From contig JBFMDA010000028.1 of the NCBI GenBank assembly GCA_040754255.1, forward strand, positions 1 to 18,021: a stretch of DNA of 18,021 bases. Direction: 5' to 3'. Shown here piece by piece: positions 7,221-14,079 of the stretch. Position 1 is the first letter of the stretch. Each line of letters opens with the position of its first letter. The stretch comes from SURF-25 sp040754255. GTDB lineage: Bacteria > Omnitrophota > Gorgyraeia > Gygaellales > Profunditerraquicolaceae. The notes beneath the pieces were generated by a model. It searched no databases, was not told the DNA's origin, and worked only from the letters and a program-made list of their open reading frames with translations. Position numbers and translations under genes: made by a program.

Positions 7221-7967
7221 TTATCCGAATTTCCCCCTGATATACTCATCGGTCCTTGTATCCGAAGGCATAGTAAATATTTTTTCTGTCTTGTCTATTT
7301 CAACCAGTTCGCCGCTTAAGAAGAATGCGGTCCTGTCCCCGACCCTGGCTGCCTGTTTTACGTTATTGGTGACAAGGACCAATGTGTAGTGTTGTTTTAA
7401 TTTACGCATAGCCTCTTCTACTTTTGCCGTTGATATCGGGTCAAGCCCCGAACATGGCTCATCGAATAAAATTACCTCCGGCTCAACCGCAAGCGTCCTG
7501 GCAATACAGAGGCGCTGTTGTTGTCCGCCGGATAATTTAAATGCGGAAGCCCCAAGCCTGTCCTTTACCTCATCCCAAAGGTAGGCCTCTTGCAGTGCCT
7601 TCTCAACGATATCCTCTAATTTCTTTTTCTGACGCACCCCATGCATCCTGGCCCCGTACGCCACATTGCCAAATATAGACAACGGCAGCGGCAAGGGCAG
7701 TGCAAACACCATGCCTATCTTTTTACGTAACACCTCTGTATCAAAAGTAAAAATGCCCTGCCCGTCAAATTCCACTTTGCCTTTCATGCTGAAATTCATT
7801 TCCAGCTCGTTGAGGCGGTTGAGCATGCGCAAGAACGTAGTCTTACCGCTGTTAGCCGGGCCTATCACGCTTAAGATCTCATTGGCATATATTTCCATAC
7901 GCAGCTCTTTAATCGAATGAATCTGCCCAAACCAGATGTTTAAACCCTCGATATTAAATTTTACCAT
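7221..7967 (-). CDS. pstB: Phosphate ABC transporter ATPase PstB, first copy (Q-loop and switch-His replaced)
   Basis: 248 residues. Walker A GPANSGKTT (36-44), signature LSGGQQQRL (145-153) and Walker B VILFDEPCSGLD with catalytic Glu170 are intact. Two ATP-site residues are changed. The Q-loop reads GMVFALPLPLP, with Ala89 in place of Gln (codon 7701-7703). The switch reads LVTNNVKQAARVGD, with Asn201 in place of His (codon 7365-7367). ATP bound on this subunit's Walker face should therefore be hydrolysed poorly, while its good LSGGQ can complete the site of a partner. The partner is most likely the adjacent second PstB. It overlaps the end of pstA by 7 bp and is 2 bp from the next gene. 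The gene is full length with a standard PstB C-terminus, so the changes look selected rather than decayed. Confidence 0.94.
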   Translation of the reverse strand: MVKFNIEGLNIWFGQIHSIKELRMEIYANEILSVIGPANSGKTTFLRMLNRLNELEMNFSMKGKVEFDGQGIFTFDTEVLRKKIGMVFALPLPLPLSIFGNVAYGARMHGVRQKKKLEDIVEKALQEAYLWDEVKDRLGASAFKLSGGQQQRLCIARTLAVEPEVILFDEPCSGLDPISTAKVEEAMRKLKQHYTLVLVTNNVKQAARVGDRTAFFLSGELVEIDKTEKIFTMPSDTRTDEYIRGKFG

Positions 7968-8809
7968 TTCTTTCTCTTCCTAAACTGATAGCGTATAAGT
8001 ATCGCGACAAGGTTCATACATAACACCAAGACTAATAGCACCAATGCCGTTGCGTAGCGTATCTTTTCATCGACATTAGGCACCTGCGTGGAAATTACAT
8101 AGAGGTGGTAAGGCAATGCCATGGCCTGGTCAAAAATAGATTTGGGCAGTTGCGGTAAATAGAATGCGGCGACGGTAAACAAGATGGGCGCGGTTTCTCC
8201 TGCTGCCCTGCCCAGCCCCAGAATAGTGCCGGTAAGGATTCCCGGGATGGCATTAGGCAAAACGATATGCCGGATAGTCTGCCATTTGCTTGCGCCGAGC
8301 GAATAACTTACTTCACGGAAAGAATACGGCACGCTTTCCAGGGCCTCGCGCGAGGCGGTGATAATAATCGGAAGGATCATAATGCCTAAGGTAAGCGAGC
8401 CTGAAAGGATGGAAGCACCGAATTTAAAAAATACGACAAATAGCGCCAAACCAAAAAGCCCGTAGACCACCGAAGGCACCCCGGCAAGATTGACGATAGC
8501 CAGCTTAATCACGCGCGTTAACAGATTATCTTTGGCGTATTCGCTTAAGTAAACCGCTGCTAATAAGCCAATGGGCAGCGCAAAAATTATTGCCCCTGTC
8601 ACCAGGTATACGGTCCCCATAATTGCCGGGAAGATGCCGCCTGAACGCATACCCTGCCTGGGGATATCGCTAAGGAACTGCCAGTTTATTGCAGGCAGCC
8701 CTTTTGAGATGATGATAATAACAACAAGCCCCACGGGAAGGGCGATGACAAGCGTTGCCAGGAAGAGGAAGAAAAAAGCGATTTTTTCTGTTCTTTGCGG
8801 GTTCCTCAT
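7961..8809 (-). CDS. pstA: Phosphate ABC transporter permease PstA
   Basis: 282-residue inner-membrane permease with about six hydrophobic segments. Typical PstA stretches are GGIFPAIMGTVYLV, VPSVVYGLFGLALFV and the cytoplasmic EAA-type loop SREALESVPYSFREVSYSLGASKWQTI, followed by LPNAIPGILTGTILGLGRAAGETAPILFT. The loop docks onto PstB. Its ATG shares one base with the stop of pstC (TAATG), and its 3' end overlaps the first pstB by 7 bp. Order, length and motifs make the call secure. Confidence 0.96.
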   Translation of the reverse strand: MRNPQRTEKIAFFFLFLATLVIALPVGLVVIIIISKGLPAINWQFLSDIPRQGMRSGGIFPAIMGTVYLVTGAIIFALPIGLLAAVYLSEYAKDNLLTRVIKLAIVNLAGVPSVVYGLFGLALFVVFFKFGASILSGSLTLGIMILPIIITASREALESVPYSFREVSYSLGASKWQTIRHIVLPNAIPGILTGTILGLGRAAGETAPILFTVAAFYLPQLPKSIFDQAMALPYHLYVISTQVPNVDEKIRYATALVLLVLVLCMNLVAILIRYQFRKRKKW

Positions 8810-9672
8810 TATCGTTTCCTGTGTAAAAATAGGTCTGCTGTTATGTTAATCGCAAAACTCATAACAAATAATACGATACCTATCGCAAATAACGCAAAAT
8901 AGTGCTCGCTGCCGACCACCGCTTCGCCCATTTCCGCAGCGATAGTCGCAGTCAAAGTCCGTACCGGCTGCAGGAAGCTATGGGGCATAAGTGCTGCATT
9001 GCCGGTAATCATCATCACTGCCATAGTTTCGCCAATTACCCTGCCGATACCCAGCATTACCGCAGCCAGAATCCCGGAAGAAGCAGCAGGTAATAACACG
9101 CGATGAATTGTCTGCCAATGGGTAGCGCCTAACGCAAGCGCGCCTTCTTTATATGACCTCGGGACAGAATACAGCGCATCCTCGGCAATCGAAACTATCG
9201 TCGGCATCGCCATAAAAGCAAGCATTATTGAGCCGGACAGCGCCGTAAGGCCTGTCGGTAATTTGAAAATACTCTTGACCCAGGGCACCAGGGTTACCAT
9301 GCCGATAAAACCAAGCACTACGCTGGGTATGGCTGCCAACAATTCTATGCTTGCCTTGAGCATCTCTTTAGTTTTTACAGGAGCGACTTCGGCAATATAT
9401 ACTGCGCAGGCAATGCCTATAGGCACAGAAATGATGGCCGCGCCCAAAGTAACTAAAAGTGAGCCGAGGATTAAGGGCAGGATGCCTAACTGCGGGGGTT
9501 CTGAGATAGGATACCAGTTTTTCCCGAAAAGAAAATTGGCCGGCGTGACAATCTTAAATACTGCCAAGCCTTCTTTCAGTAAAAACAGGAAAATAAGGAT
9601 GACAAAGAAAATAGAAGCTAATCCGCTTGCCAGGATCAGCTTCTCAATGATATATTCCTTGAATTTACGCAT
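8809..9672 (-). CDS. pstC: Phosphate ABC transporter permease PstC
   Basis: 287-residue permease with about six transmembrane helices, partner of PstA in the translocation channel. Diagnostic segments: LLAAIPSVVLGFIGMV, the coupling loop EDALYSVPRSYKEGALALGATHWQTI, and VMLGIGRVIGETMAVMMITGNA. A periplasmic loop near NFLFGKNWYPISEPPQLGILPLI is typical of PstC, and the family uses basic/acidic residues near this region and the GE of the GETMA motif in transport. It begins 6 bp after pstS ends. The start ATG at 9672 has only a weak purine-rich site before it, consistent with coupling to pstS translation. Confidence 0.96.
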   Translation of the reverse strand: MRKFKEYIIEKLILASGLASIFFVILIFLFLLKEGLAVFKIVTPANFLFGKNWYPISEPPQLGILPLILGSLLVTLGAAIISVPIGIACAVYIAEVAPVKTKEMLKASIELLAAIPSVVLGFIGMVTLVPWVKSIFKLPTGLTALSGSIMLAFMAMPTIVSIAEDALYSVPRSYKEGALALGATHWQTIHRVLLPAASSGILAAVMLGIGRVIGETMAVMMITGNAALMPHSFLQPVRTLTATIAAEMGEAVVGSEHYFALFAIGIVLFVMSFAINITADLFLHRKR

Positions 9673-9678
9673 CAGGCG

Positions 9679-10533
9679 TTATTCTTTGACAGGGACAAAA
9701 TCGGTTTGTAACACGATACCCTGGCCTTCCCGAGAAAGACAGAAGTCCACAAAATTTTTTACTACCCCCTGGGGCTGGCCGTTGGTGTATAGAAACAGCG
9801 GCCTGGATATCGGGTATCTGCCGTTTACTACGTTGGCAATGGTCGGCGCTTCGTATTCCGATTTTTCATCTTTAGCGACCATGACAGGCTTTTGTTTTTC
9901 TGAAATATACCCCATTCCGTAATAGCCTATGGCGCTGGGGTTACCGGCTACCTCATCGGCAATTGCCTGGGAAGAAGACAGCAATAGCGCCTCAGGCGCA
10001 AATTCGTCTTTTGCGCTCGGGTTGCCTTTTCTTAATACGTGTTCTTTAAAATACACGTGCGTGCCGGAATTAACCTCCCGGGAAAGGATCACAATCTGTT
10101 TGTCCTCTCCGCCGACCTCTTTCCAGTTGGTAACCTTGCCGGTAAATATATCGGCCAGCTGCGCTACCGTCAGTTTGCCGACAGGATTTCTTAGGTTTAC
10201 CACCACTGCCAGGCCGTCTAAGGCAACCTGTATCTCGTAGGGATTTATCCCTTTTTGTTTCGCTAACGCAATTTCTTTGTCCTTAATATTCCTTGAGCTC
10301 ATAGTGATATCGCAGGTGCCGCTAATAAGGCTGGATATCCCGGTGCCTGAGCCTCCTCCTGTGACGGCAATAAACTCTTCGGGATTCTTTTCCATATACT
10401 TCTCCGCCCATGCCTGGCCGAGATTAACCATGGTATCCGAGCCCTTAATCTGAATGGAGTTCCTGGCTAATGCGGTAAGGGCACAACTCAAGGATACCAC
10501 TATCGCCCCGATATAAAATAATCTTTTCTGCAT
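9679..10533 (-). CDS. pstS: Periplasmic phosphate-binding protein PstS
   Basis: 284 residues. Signal peptide of about 23 residues ending ALA, so a secreted soluble form is most likely; a Cys at 17 lies in a poor lipobox context. Phosphate-contact motifs of the family are present: GSDTMVNLG (31-39), GGGSGTGISSL (59-69), the Asp-containing DITMSSR (75-81), and REVNSGTHVYF (152-162), whose Arg, Ser and Thr normally hold phosphate. The C-terminal PISRPLFLYTNG and VKNFVDFCLS..GQGIV are also PstS-like. A strong GAAGGAGGAG precedes the ATG. The 77-bp gap upstream carries an 11-bp-period repeat array and a -10-like hexamer, so pstS probably starts its own PhoB-dependent transcript. It supplies phosphate to PstCA. 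Confidence 0.96.
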   Translation of the reverse strand: MQKRLFYIGAIVVSLSCALTALARNSIQIKGSDTMVNLGQAWAEKYMEKNPEEFIAVTGGGSGTGISSLISGTCDITMSSRNIKDKEIALAKQKGINPYEIQVALDGLAVVVNLRNPVGKLTVAQLADIFTGKVTNWKEVGGEDKQIVILSREVNSGTHVYFKEHVLRKGNPSAKDEFAPEALLLSSSQAIADEVAGNPSAIGYYGMGYISEKQKPVMVAKDEKSEYEAPTIANVVNGRYPISRPLFLYTNGQPQGVVKNFVDFCLSREGQGIVLQTDFVPVKE

Positions 10534-10564
10534 TGCTCCTCCTTCTATTAATAAGTCTATACGT

Positions 10565-10608
10565 TTTATATCAAAAATAAATGAAGGTAATGTTAAATCT
10601 ATGTAAAA
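10565..10608 (-). promoter_or_regulatory. Candidate Pho box and -10 element of pstS
   Basis: Read on the minus strand, three 7-bp repeats are spaced by 4 bp: TTTTACA (10602-10608), TTTAACA (10591-10597), CTTCATT (10580-10586). Nine bases after the last repeat is TATAAA (10565-10570). An 11-bp period of 7+4, with the array in the -35 position, is the known geometry of PhoB/PhoP binding sites. No TTGACA-like -35 is needed at activator-dependent promoters of this type. The same layout recurs upstream of the DUF2490 gene. Found by eye; binding is inferred. Confidence 0.6.
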
Positions 10609-10610
10609 TG

Positions 10611-11261
10611 TTAAAAGAGTAGTTTTATTTTGGTGCCTAATGCATTTACATCAAGCCAACCGCCGCCGCTTCTACTGGTCTGCAGTAGATAATACACCTC
10701 GGCTTTTAAATTTTTTGTCAGACTCATACTGAACCCGGAATATAATCTGTTTCGGTTAAATGCCTTATTATTAAGATCCAAAAAAACTTCATCGGCAAGA
10801 TAGGGTTGAATTTGCATCTTTGTAAATTTCCAGGGAAGTTTTACTGTCAATTTGTTGCGGTACCGCCATGCATCAGCCTGATAATCAAAATGCCTGTACT
10901 CAAGACGATTGCGGTCGTCCAGTCTAAACCCACCCAGGTCATATGTTAATACCGCATTCACATGGGGGCGGTTTTCTTCTTTAAAGTCGCCTTTCTTTTT
11001 TTCATACACTTGCCTGTAATTGACCCCAATAGCAAGGTTTTTGTGCACGCTGTATACTAATCCCGCATCATAATGGTGGTAATAGAAATCGTCTGCATTG
11101 TCTCCGAAGCGGAATTCTTCTTCGAGCGTCATTTTTGATTTTTTGCCTATGGTGAATTCCTGATTTTCAGTATGCCATACCTGAAAATCCCCGTCGTCAT
11201 ACGCATATACAGAACCAGCAACTAGCAATAAGCCCGCCATTAGAAAAAAGTATTTCCTCAT
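10611..11261 (-). CDS. DUF2490-type outer-membrane beta-barrel protein in the Pho cluster
   Basis: 216 residues with a signal peptide of about 20 residues (cleavage after SVYA). The mature part is almost entirely amphipathic strands: DFQVWHTENQEFTIGKKSKM, TLEEEFRFGDN, YYHHYDAGLVY, LAIGVNYRQVYE, DRNRLEYRHFDY, WRYRNKLTVKLP and KAEVYYLLQTS. It ends in Phe (KIKLLF), as outer-membrane barrels do. Pattern and size fit DUF2490 (function unknown). It sits between phoR and pstS, with a good AAGGAGAGAGG site before the ATG and its own repeat array upstream. A phosphate-starvation-induced outer-membrane protein is therefore likely. Whether it passes phosphate esters, remodels the membrane or does something else cannot be read from the sequence. 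Confidence 0.82.
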   Translation of the reverse strand: MRKYFFLMAGLLLVAGSVYAYDDGDFQVWHTENQEFTIGKKSKMTLEEEFRFGDNADDFYYHHYDAGLVYSVHKNLAIGVNYRQVYEKKKGDFKEENRPHVNAVLTYDLGGFRLDDRNRLEYRHFDYQADAWRYRNKLTVKLPWKFTKMQIQPYLADEVFLDLNNKAFNRNRLYSGFSMSLTKNLKAEVYYLLQTSRSGGGWLDVNALGTKIKLLF

Positions 11262-11340
11262 CCTCTCTCCTTTTTTGCAATATTCTTTTTAATTCTACTA
11301 CAACCCGCATGCTCCATACTTTGCTTAAATCGTGCAACAT
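11197..11340 (-). CDS. Possible 47-residue small ORF overlapping the DUF2490 start
   Basis: A very strong AAAGGAGGTGA precedes an ATG at 11340 (4 nt between GGAGG and ATG; a TTG follows directly). The frame encodes 47 residues: a basic amphipathic stretch (VVVELKRILQKRRE) and a short hydrophobic Cys/Trp-rich tail. It stops at 11197-11199, inside the DUF2490 gene in another frame, so only the first 26 codons are free of overlap. It lies just downstream of the Pho-box promoter. It may be a leader peptide whose translation affects the downstream start, or a coincidence. No homologue is recognised. Confidence 0.25.
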   Translation of the reverse strand: MLHDLSKVWSMRVVVELKRILQKRREDEEILFSNGGLIASCWFCICV

Positions 11341-11368
11341 CTCACCTCCTTTCTCGCATGTAAGCATT

Positions 11369-11423
11369 AGTATAGAAGAGGAGTGTTAAGTATGGTTGAA
11401 AACAAAGTAAAATGCAGGTAAAG
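11369..11423 (-). promoter_or_regulatory. Candidate Pho box and -10 element of the DUF2490 gene
   Basis: On the minus strand four 7-bp repeats are spaced by exactly 4 bp: CTTTACC (11417-11423), TTTTACT (11406-11412), TTTCAAC (11395-11401), CTTAACA (11384-11390). Nine bases further is TATACT (11369-11374), a good -10. Repeat sequence, period and the 9-nt distance all agree with the array before pstS, which supports both calls. It lies between the end of phoR and the DUF2490 gene. Confidence 0.62.
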
Positions 11424-11437
11424 TTTAGGAACTTGTG

Positions 11438-13207
11438 TTAAGGCAGGGTAAACCAAAATTTTGAGCCCAAGCCTTCGGTGCTTTCTACGCCGACTTTACC
11501 ACCGTGTAATTCGACGCAGTGTTTGACAATAGAAAGGCCTAAGCCTGTGCCTCCGAGCTGGCGGGAGCGGGCTTTGTCAATCCGGTAAAAACGCTCAAAA
11601 ATGCGGGGGATGTCTTTTGCGGGGATACCGATTCCGGAATCCTCGATTATGACTCTGGCTTCTTCTTGTATACACTCTCCGTAAAGTCGGACTGAGCCTT
11701 TGTCTTTGTTAAACTTAATGGCGTTATCAATAAGATTAGTAAGTACCTGTTCGAGTTTATCCCGGTCCGCAGTTACGCTGAGTGTGCCTGGTAAATCGTT
11801 CTGAATAGTAAGGGAGCGCTTGTGTATCTGGGTTTTAAAGCCTTTCAATATTCTGTCAGCGATATCTTTAATCTCCAGCGGTTCTTTCTTAAGGCTAATC
11901 TCCTTTGACTCAAGGTGGGCAAGCGCCAATAAATCATTAATGAGGTTTTCGAGCCTGTCAGCGTGGTCCTTGATGATCTCAAGGAAGCTATGGCCGTGCT
12001 CCTTGTCTTCTAACGCCCCCGCTAATAACGTCTCCACAAATCCCTTGATTGAAGTAAGCGGAGTTTTGAGTTCATGAGAGACATTGGCGACAAAGTCCTT
12101 GCGAACTGTCTCAAGCTTGCGCATTTCAGTAATGTCGTGGATAACCAAGAGACAACCGCAGACCGTCTGGCGTTCGAATACAGGCGTTGCGTTTACTTGA
12201 AAGATCTTTTGCACCGGCCAGGATAGCGTAAGCTCTTCAGAAACCGCCTCTCCTTTTTTAAGCACTTCTACGATAACGTCTGAGAGGGTATTGTTGGGGA
12301 TGCCTTCCAAAAAGAATTTCCCCTGCACCTGGCCCTGGCTTATCCCAAATATTCTCTCAACCGTGGGATTAACGGAAAGAATGCGGCTTTCCTTATCTAC
12401 CACAATCACGCCCTCAACCATACTGTTAAGGATGGCAAGGAGTTCCTGGTTTTGTGTTTCAATTTTTCTTACTTTTTCTTCAATCTGCTGGGCCATCATA
12501 TTCAAGGCCTTGGCGAGCTCTCCAATTTCATCCTTGGTATCAATGAGGATCTTGCGGCTAAAGTCGCCCTTGGCAAATCTACCTGCACTATGGATAATCT
12601 TATGTATCGGCTTGATTATTCCCCGCGCAATCAAGGAGCCCAAGAAAAAAGCAAGCCCCAACGCAAAAAAGAGGCTTAAGAAAACAGTCTTACGTATAGT
12701 GAGCAGGATTTTCTTTACGTTTTCAAGGGGCAAGGAAAGACGGATAGCGCCGATGGTTTCTCCTTTATCCTTAAGGGGCAGGGCAATATAGAGCATATCG
12801 ATCTTCAGTGTCGCAGAATACCGTATGCTTTCTCCGGTCCTGCCTTGAAAAGCAGTCTTGATTTCAGGCCTGTCCGCATGATTTTCCATCCGGGCAGCTT
12901 CTTGCAGTGTTTTCTCCGAATCAAAAAGCACCTTGCCCCCGGAATTAATGAGGGAAATGCGGCTTTGTATTCTGCGGGTAAGAGGTCTGAGTTGACTCTC
13001 AAGGTATGGCTCATCTTGCCTGATGATAGAATCGGCATGTAAATAATACTCTATGAGAGAGGCTTCCCGAGTAAGAGAATTCTTAACTTCAAGGAGGGCG
13101 TTTTCCTCTAAGGATTTATCGAGATAATAGGCAATGAAGGCAAAGGACGCCAGGATTATGAACACATAGGAAAGGATAAGCCTGAATTGAAAACTCTTCT
13201 TGTTCAC
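11438..13207 (-). CDS. phoR: Phosphate-regulon sensor histidine kinase PhoR
   Basis: 589-residue membrane kinase. TM1 at about 10-28, an extracytoplasmic sensor part of about 140 residues, TM2 at about 172-194, HAMP (about 195-247, ending in a coiled coil), PAS (about 253-362, SMVEGVIVVDKESRILSVNP), HisKA with phospho-acceptor His378 in FVANVSHELKTPLTSIKG, and HATPase with N box NLIDNAIKFNKD, G1 DSGIGI, F box IFERFYR and G2 GGTGLGLSI. The large extracytoplasmic domain plus PAS is the architecture found in Gram-positive and many other PhoR proteins, unlike the short E. coli form. It starts with GTG, overlapping the TGA of phoB by 4 bp (GTGA). It should phosphorylate PhoB under phosphate limitation, restrained by PhoU/Pst. 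Confidence 0.92.
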   Translation of the reverse strand: MNKKSFQFRLILSYVFIILASFAFIAYYLDKSLEENALLEVKNSLTREASLIEYYLHADSIIRQDEPYLESQLRPLTRRIQSRISLINSGGKVLFDSEKTLQEAARMENHADRPEIKTAFQGRTGESIRYSATLKIDMLYIALPLKDKGETIGAIRLSLPLENVKKILLTIRKTVFLSLFFALGLAFFLGSLIARGIIKPIHKIIHSAGRFAKGDFSRKILIDTKDEIGELAKALNMMAQQIEEKVRKIETQNQELLAILNSMVEGVIVVDKESRILSVNPTVERIFGISQGQVQGKFFLEGIPNNTLSDVIVEVLKKGEAVSEELTLSWPVQKIFQVNATPVFERQTVCGCLLVIHDITEMRKLETVRKDFVANVSHELKTPLTSIKGFVETLLAGALEDKEHGHSFLEIIKDHADRLENLINDLLALAHLESKEISLKKEPLEIKDIADRILKGFKTQIHKRSLTIQNDLPGTLSVTADRDKLEQVLTNLIDNAIKFNKDKGSVRLYGECIQEEARVIIEDSGIGIPAKDIPRIFERFYRIDKARSRQLGGTGLGLSIVKHCVELHGGKVGVESTEGLGSKFWFTLP

Positions 13208-13908
13208 GACCTTCTGCCTTCCTCCATCTGAATGCGGTAACCGTAATTCTTCACGGTGATGATGCGCCAGGCTTCCTTTTTTAGTTTCTTACGCAGGGTC
13301 CTGATGTGTACGTCAACAGTGCGCGTCTGTATTTCATTGGCATGGCCGAAACCCCAGATCACGTCAAGAAGATAATCCCTCGATAACACCCTGCCCCTTG
13401 CCTCAATCAGTGTTTTGAGCAGCTCGAATTCCTTGAAAGTCAATTCTATTGTTTTTCCTTTGACCGCCACCGTAATCTTTGAAAAATCTATCACTAGTGT
13501 TCCTATGGCGATTGCTTCGGGGATCTTTTCTTTTTCCCTTACGCGGCGCAACACAGCCTTGACCCGAGCAACCAACTCCCGCGGACTGAAAGGCTTGGTA
13601 ATATAATCGTCTGCCCCCACCTCTAACCCCACTATCTTATCGGTTTCTTGCGCTTTGGCAGTAAGCATGATAATCGGAATCGCCGAAACAGTAGGGTCCT
13701 TTTTCAAAACCTTGCACACCTCAAGCCCGTCCATTCCGGGCAGCATCAAATCAAGAACAATCAGGCTCGGTTTTTCTTTGCGCGCGCGGTGCAACGCCTC
13801 TTCTCCGTCATAACAAGAAACCGTCCTGAAGCCTTCTTTTTTCAGGTTATACTCAAGCATCCTGGCTATGTCTTTCTCATCGTCAACAATAAGGATTTTT
13901 TCCTTCAT
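13204..13908 (-). CDS. phoB: Phosphate-regulon response regulator PhoB (OmpR family)
   Basis: 234 residues. The receiver domain (1-120) has acidic residues Asp9/Asp10, phospho-acceptor Asp53 in LIVLDLMLPGMDGLEVC, Thr83 and Lys105 in DYITKPFSPREL. The winged-helix DNA-binding domain (about 135-230) has LTFKEFELLKTLIEARGRVLSR, TRTVDVHIRTLRKKL and a NYGYRI wing. PhoB dimers bind direct repeats with an 11-bp period, as found upstream of pstS and the DUF2490 gene here. It is the first gene of the phoBR pair and has a strong extended -10 promoter. No clear Pho box is visible in front of it. It could be named PhoP in the Gram-positive convention. Confidence 0.93.
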   Translation of the reverse strand: MKEKILIVDDEKDIARMLEYNLKKEGFRTVSCYDGEEALHRARKEKPSLIVLDLMLPGMDGLEVCKVLKKDPTVSAIPIIMLTAKAQETDKIVGLEVGADDYITKPFSPRELVARVKAVLRRVREKEKIPEAIAIGTLVIDFSKITVAVKGKTIELTFKEFELLKTLIEARGRVLSRDYLLDVIWGFGHANEIQTRTVDVHIRTLRKKLKKEAWRIITVKNYGYRIQMEEGRRS

Positions 13909-13947
13909 CGCTTATGCACCCCTTAATGTATCCCTTCTTTAAAATGT

Positions 13948-13977
13948 ATTATAGCATACTCAAAAATGCATACACAA
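13948..13977 (-). promoter_or_regulatory. Promoter of phoBR
   Basis: On the minus strand a perfect TATAAT (13948-13953) preceded by TGC (extended -10) and, 18 bp upstream, TTGTGT (13972-13977). The start codon of phoB is about 40 nt downstream. A constitutive-looking sigma-70 promoter without an 11-bp repeat array. Confidence 0.65.
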
Positions 13978-13980
13978 AAA
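13954..13980. repeat. 13-bp direct repeat over the phoBR -35/spacer region
   Basis: The plus strand reads gcatactcaaaaa (13954-13966) and gcatacacaaaaa (13968-13980), 12 of 13 identical with a 14-bp period. It covers the spacer and -35 of the phoB promoter, a position where a regulator would compete with RNA polymerase. Could also be chance in an A/T-rich segment. Confidence 0.4.
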
Positions 13981-14026
13981 TATTCGTTCTACAAAAGTGG
14001 GTTGGATTGTGCGTATTCTAAAACCC

Positions 14027-14055
14027 TTGCCTGGAGCTGCTCCTTATGGTATCTT
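14027..14055 (+). promoter_or_regulatory. Promoter of the trkH-trkA operon with internal palindrome
   Basis: TTGCCT (14027-14032), 17-bp spacer, TATCTT (14050-14055), preceded by TGG (extended -10). The start of the spacer is the perfect inverted repeat GGAGC-T-GCTCC (14033-14043). Transcription would begin about 18 nt before the trkH ATG. It is back to back with the phoBR promoter. Confidence 0.45.
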
Positions 14056-14079
14056 AAATTCACCTACGGATGACCCGAT

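Noticed and set aside
6469..7967. The two pstB genes as a recent duplication with one decaying copy
   Set aside because: Both are full length with intact termini, they differ widely in sequence, and the lost motifs are complementary rather than random.
13920..14079. A c-di-AMP (ydaO-type) or other riboswitch before trkH
   Set aside because: The intergenic region is only about 170 bp, already holds two divergent promoters, and leaves a leader of roughly 18 nt; no riboswitch core is visible.
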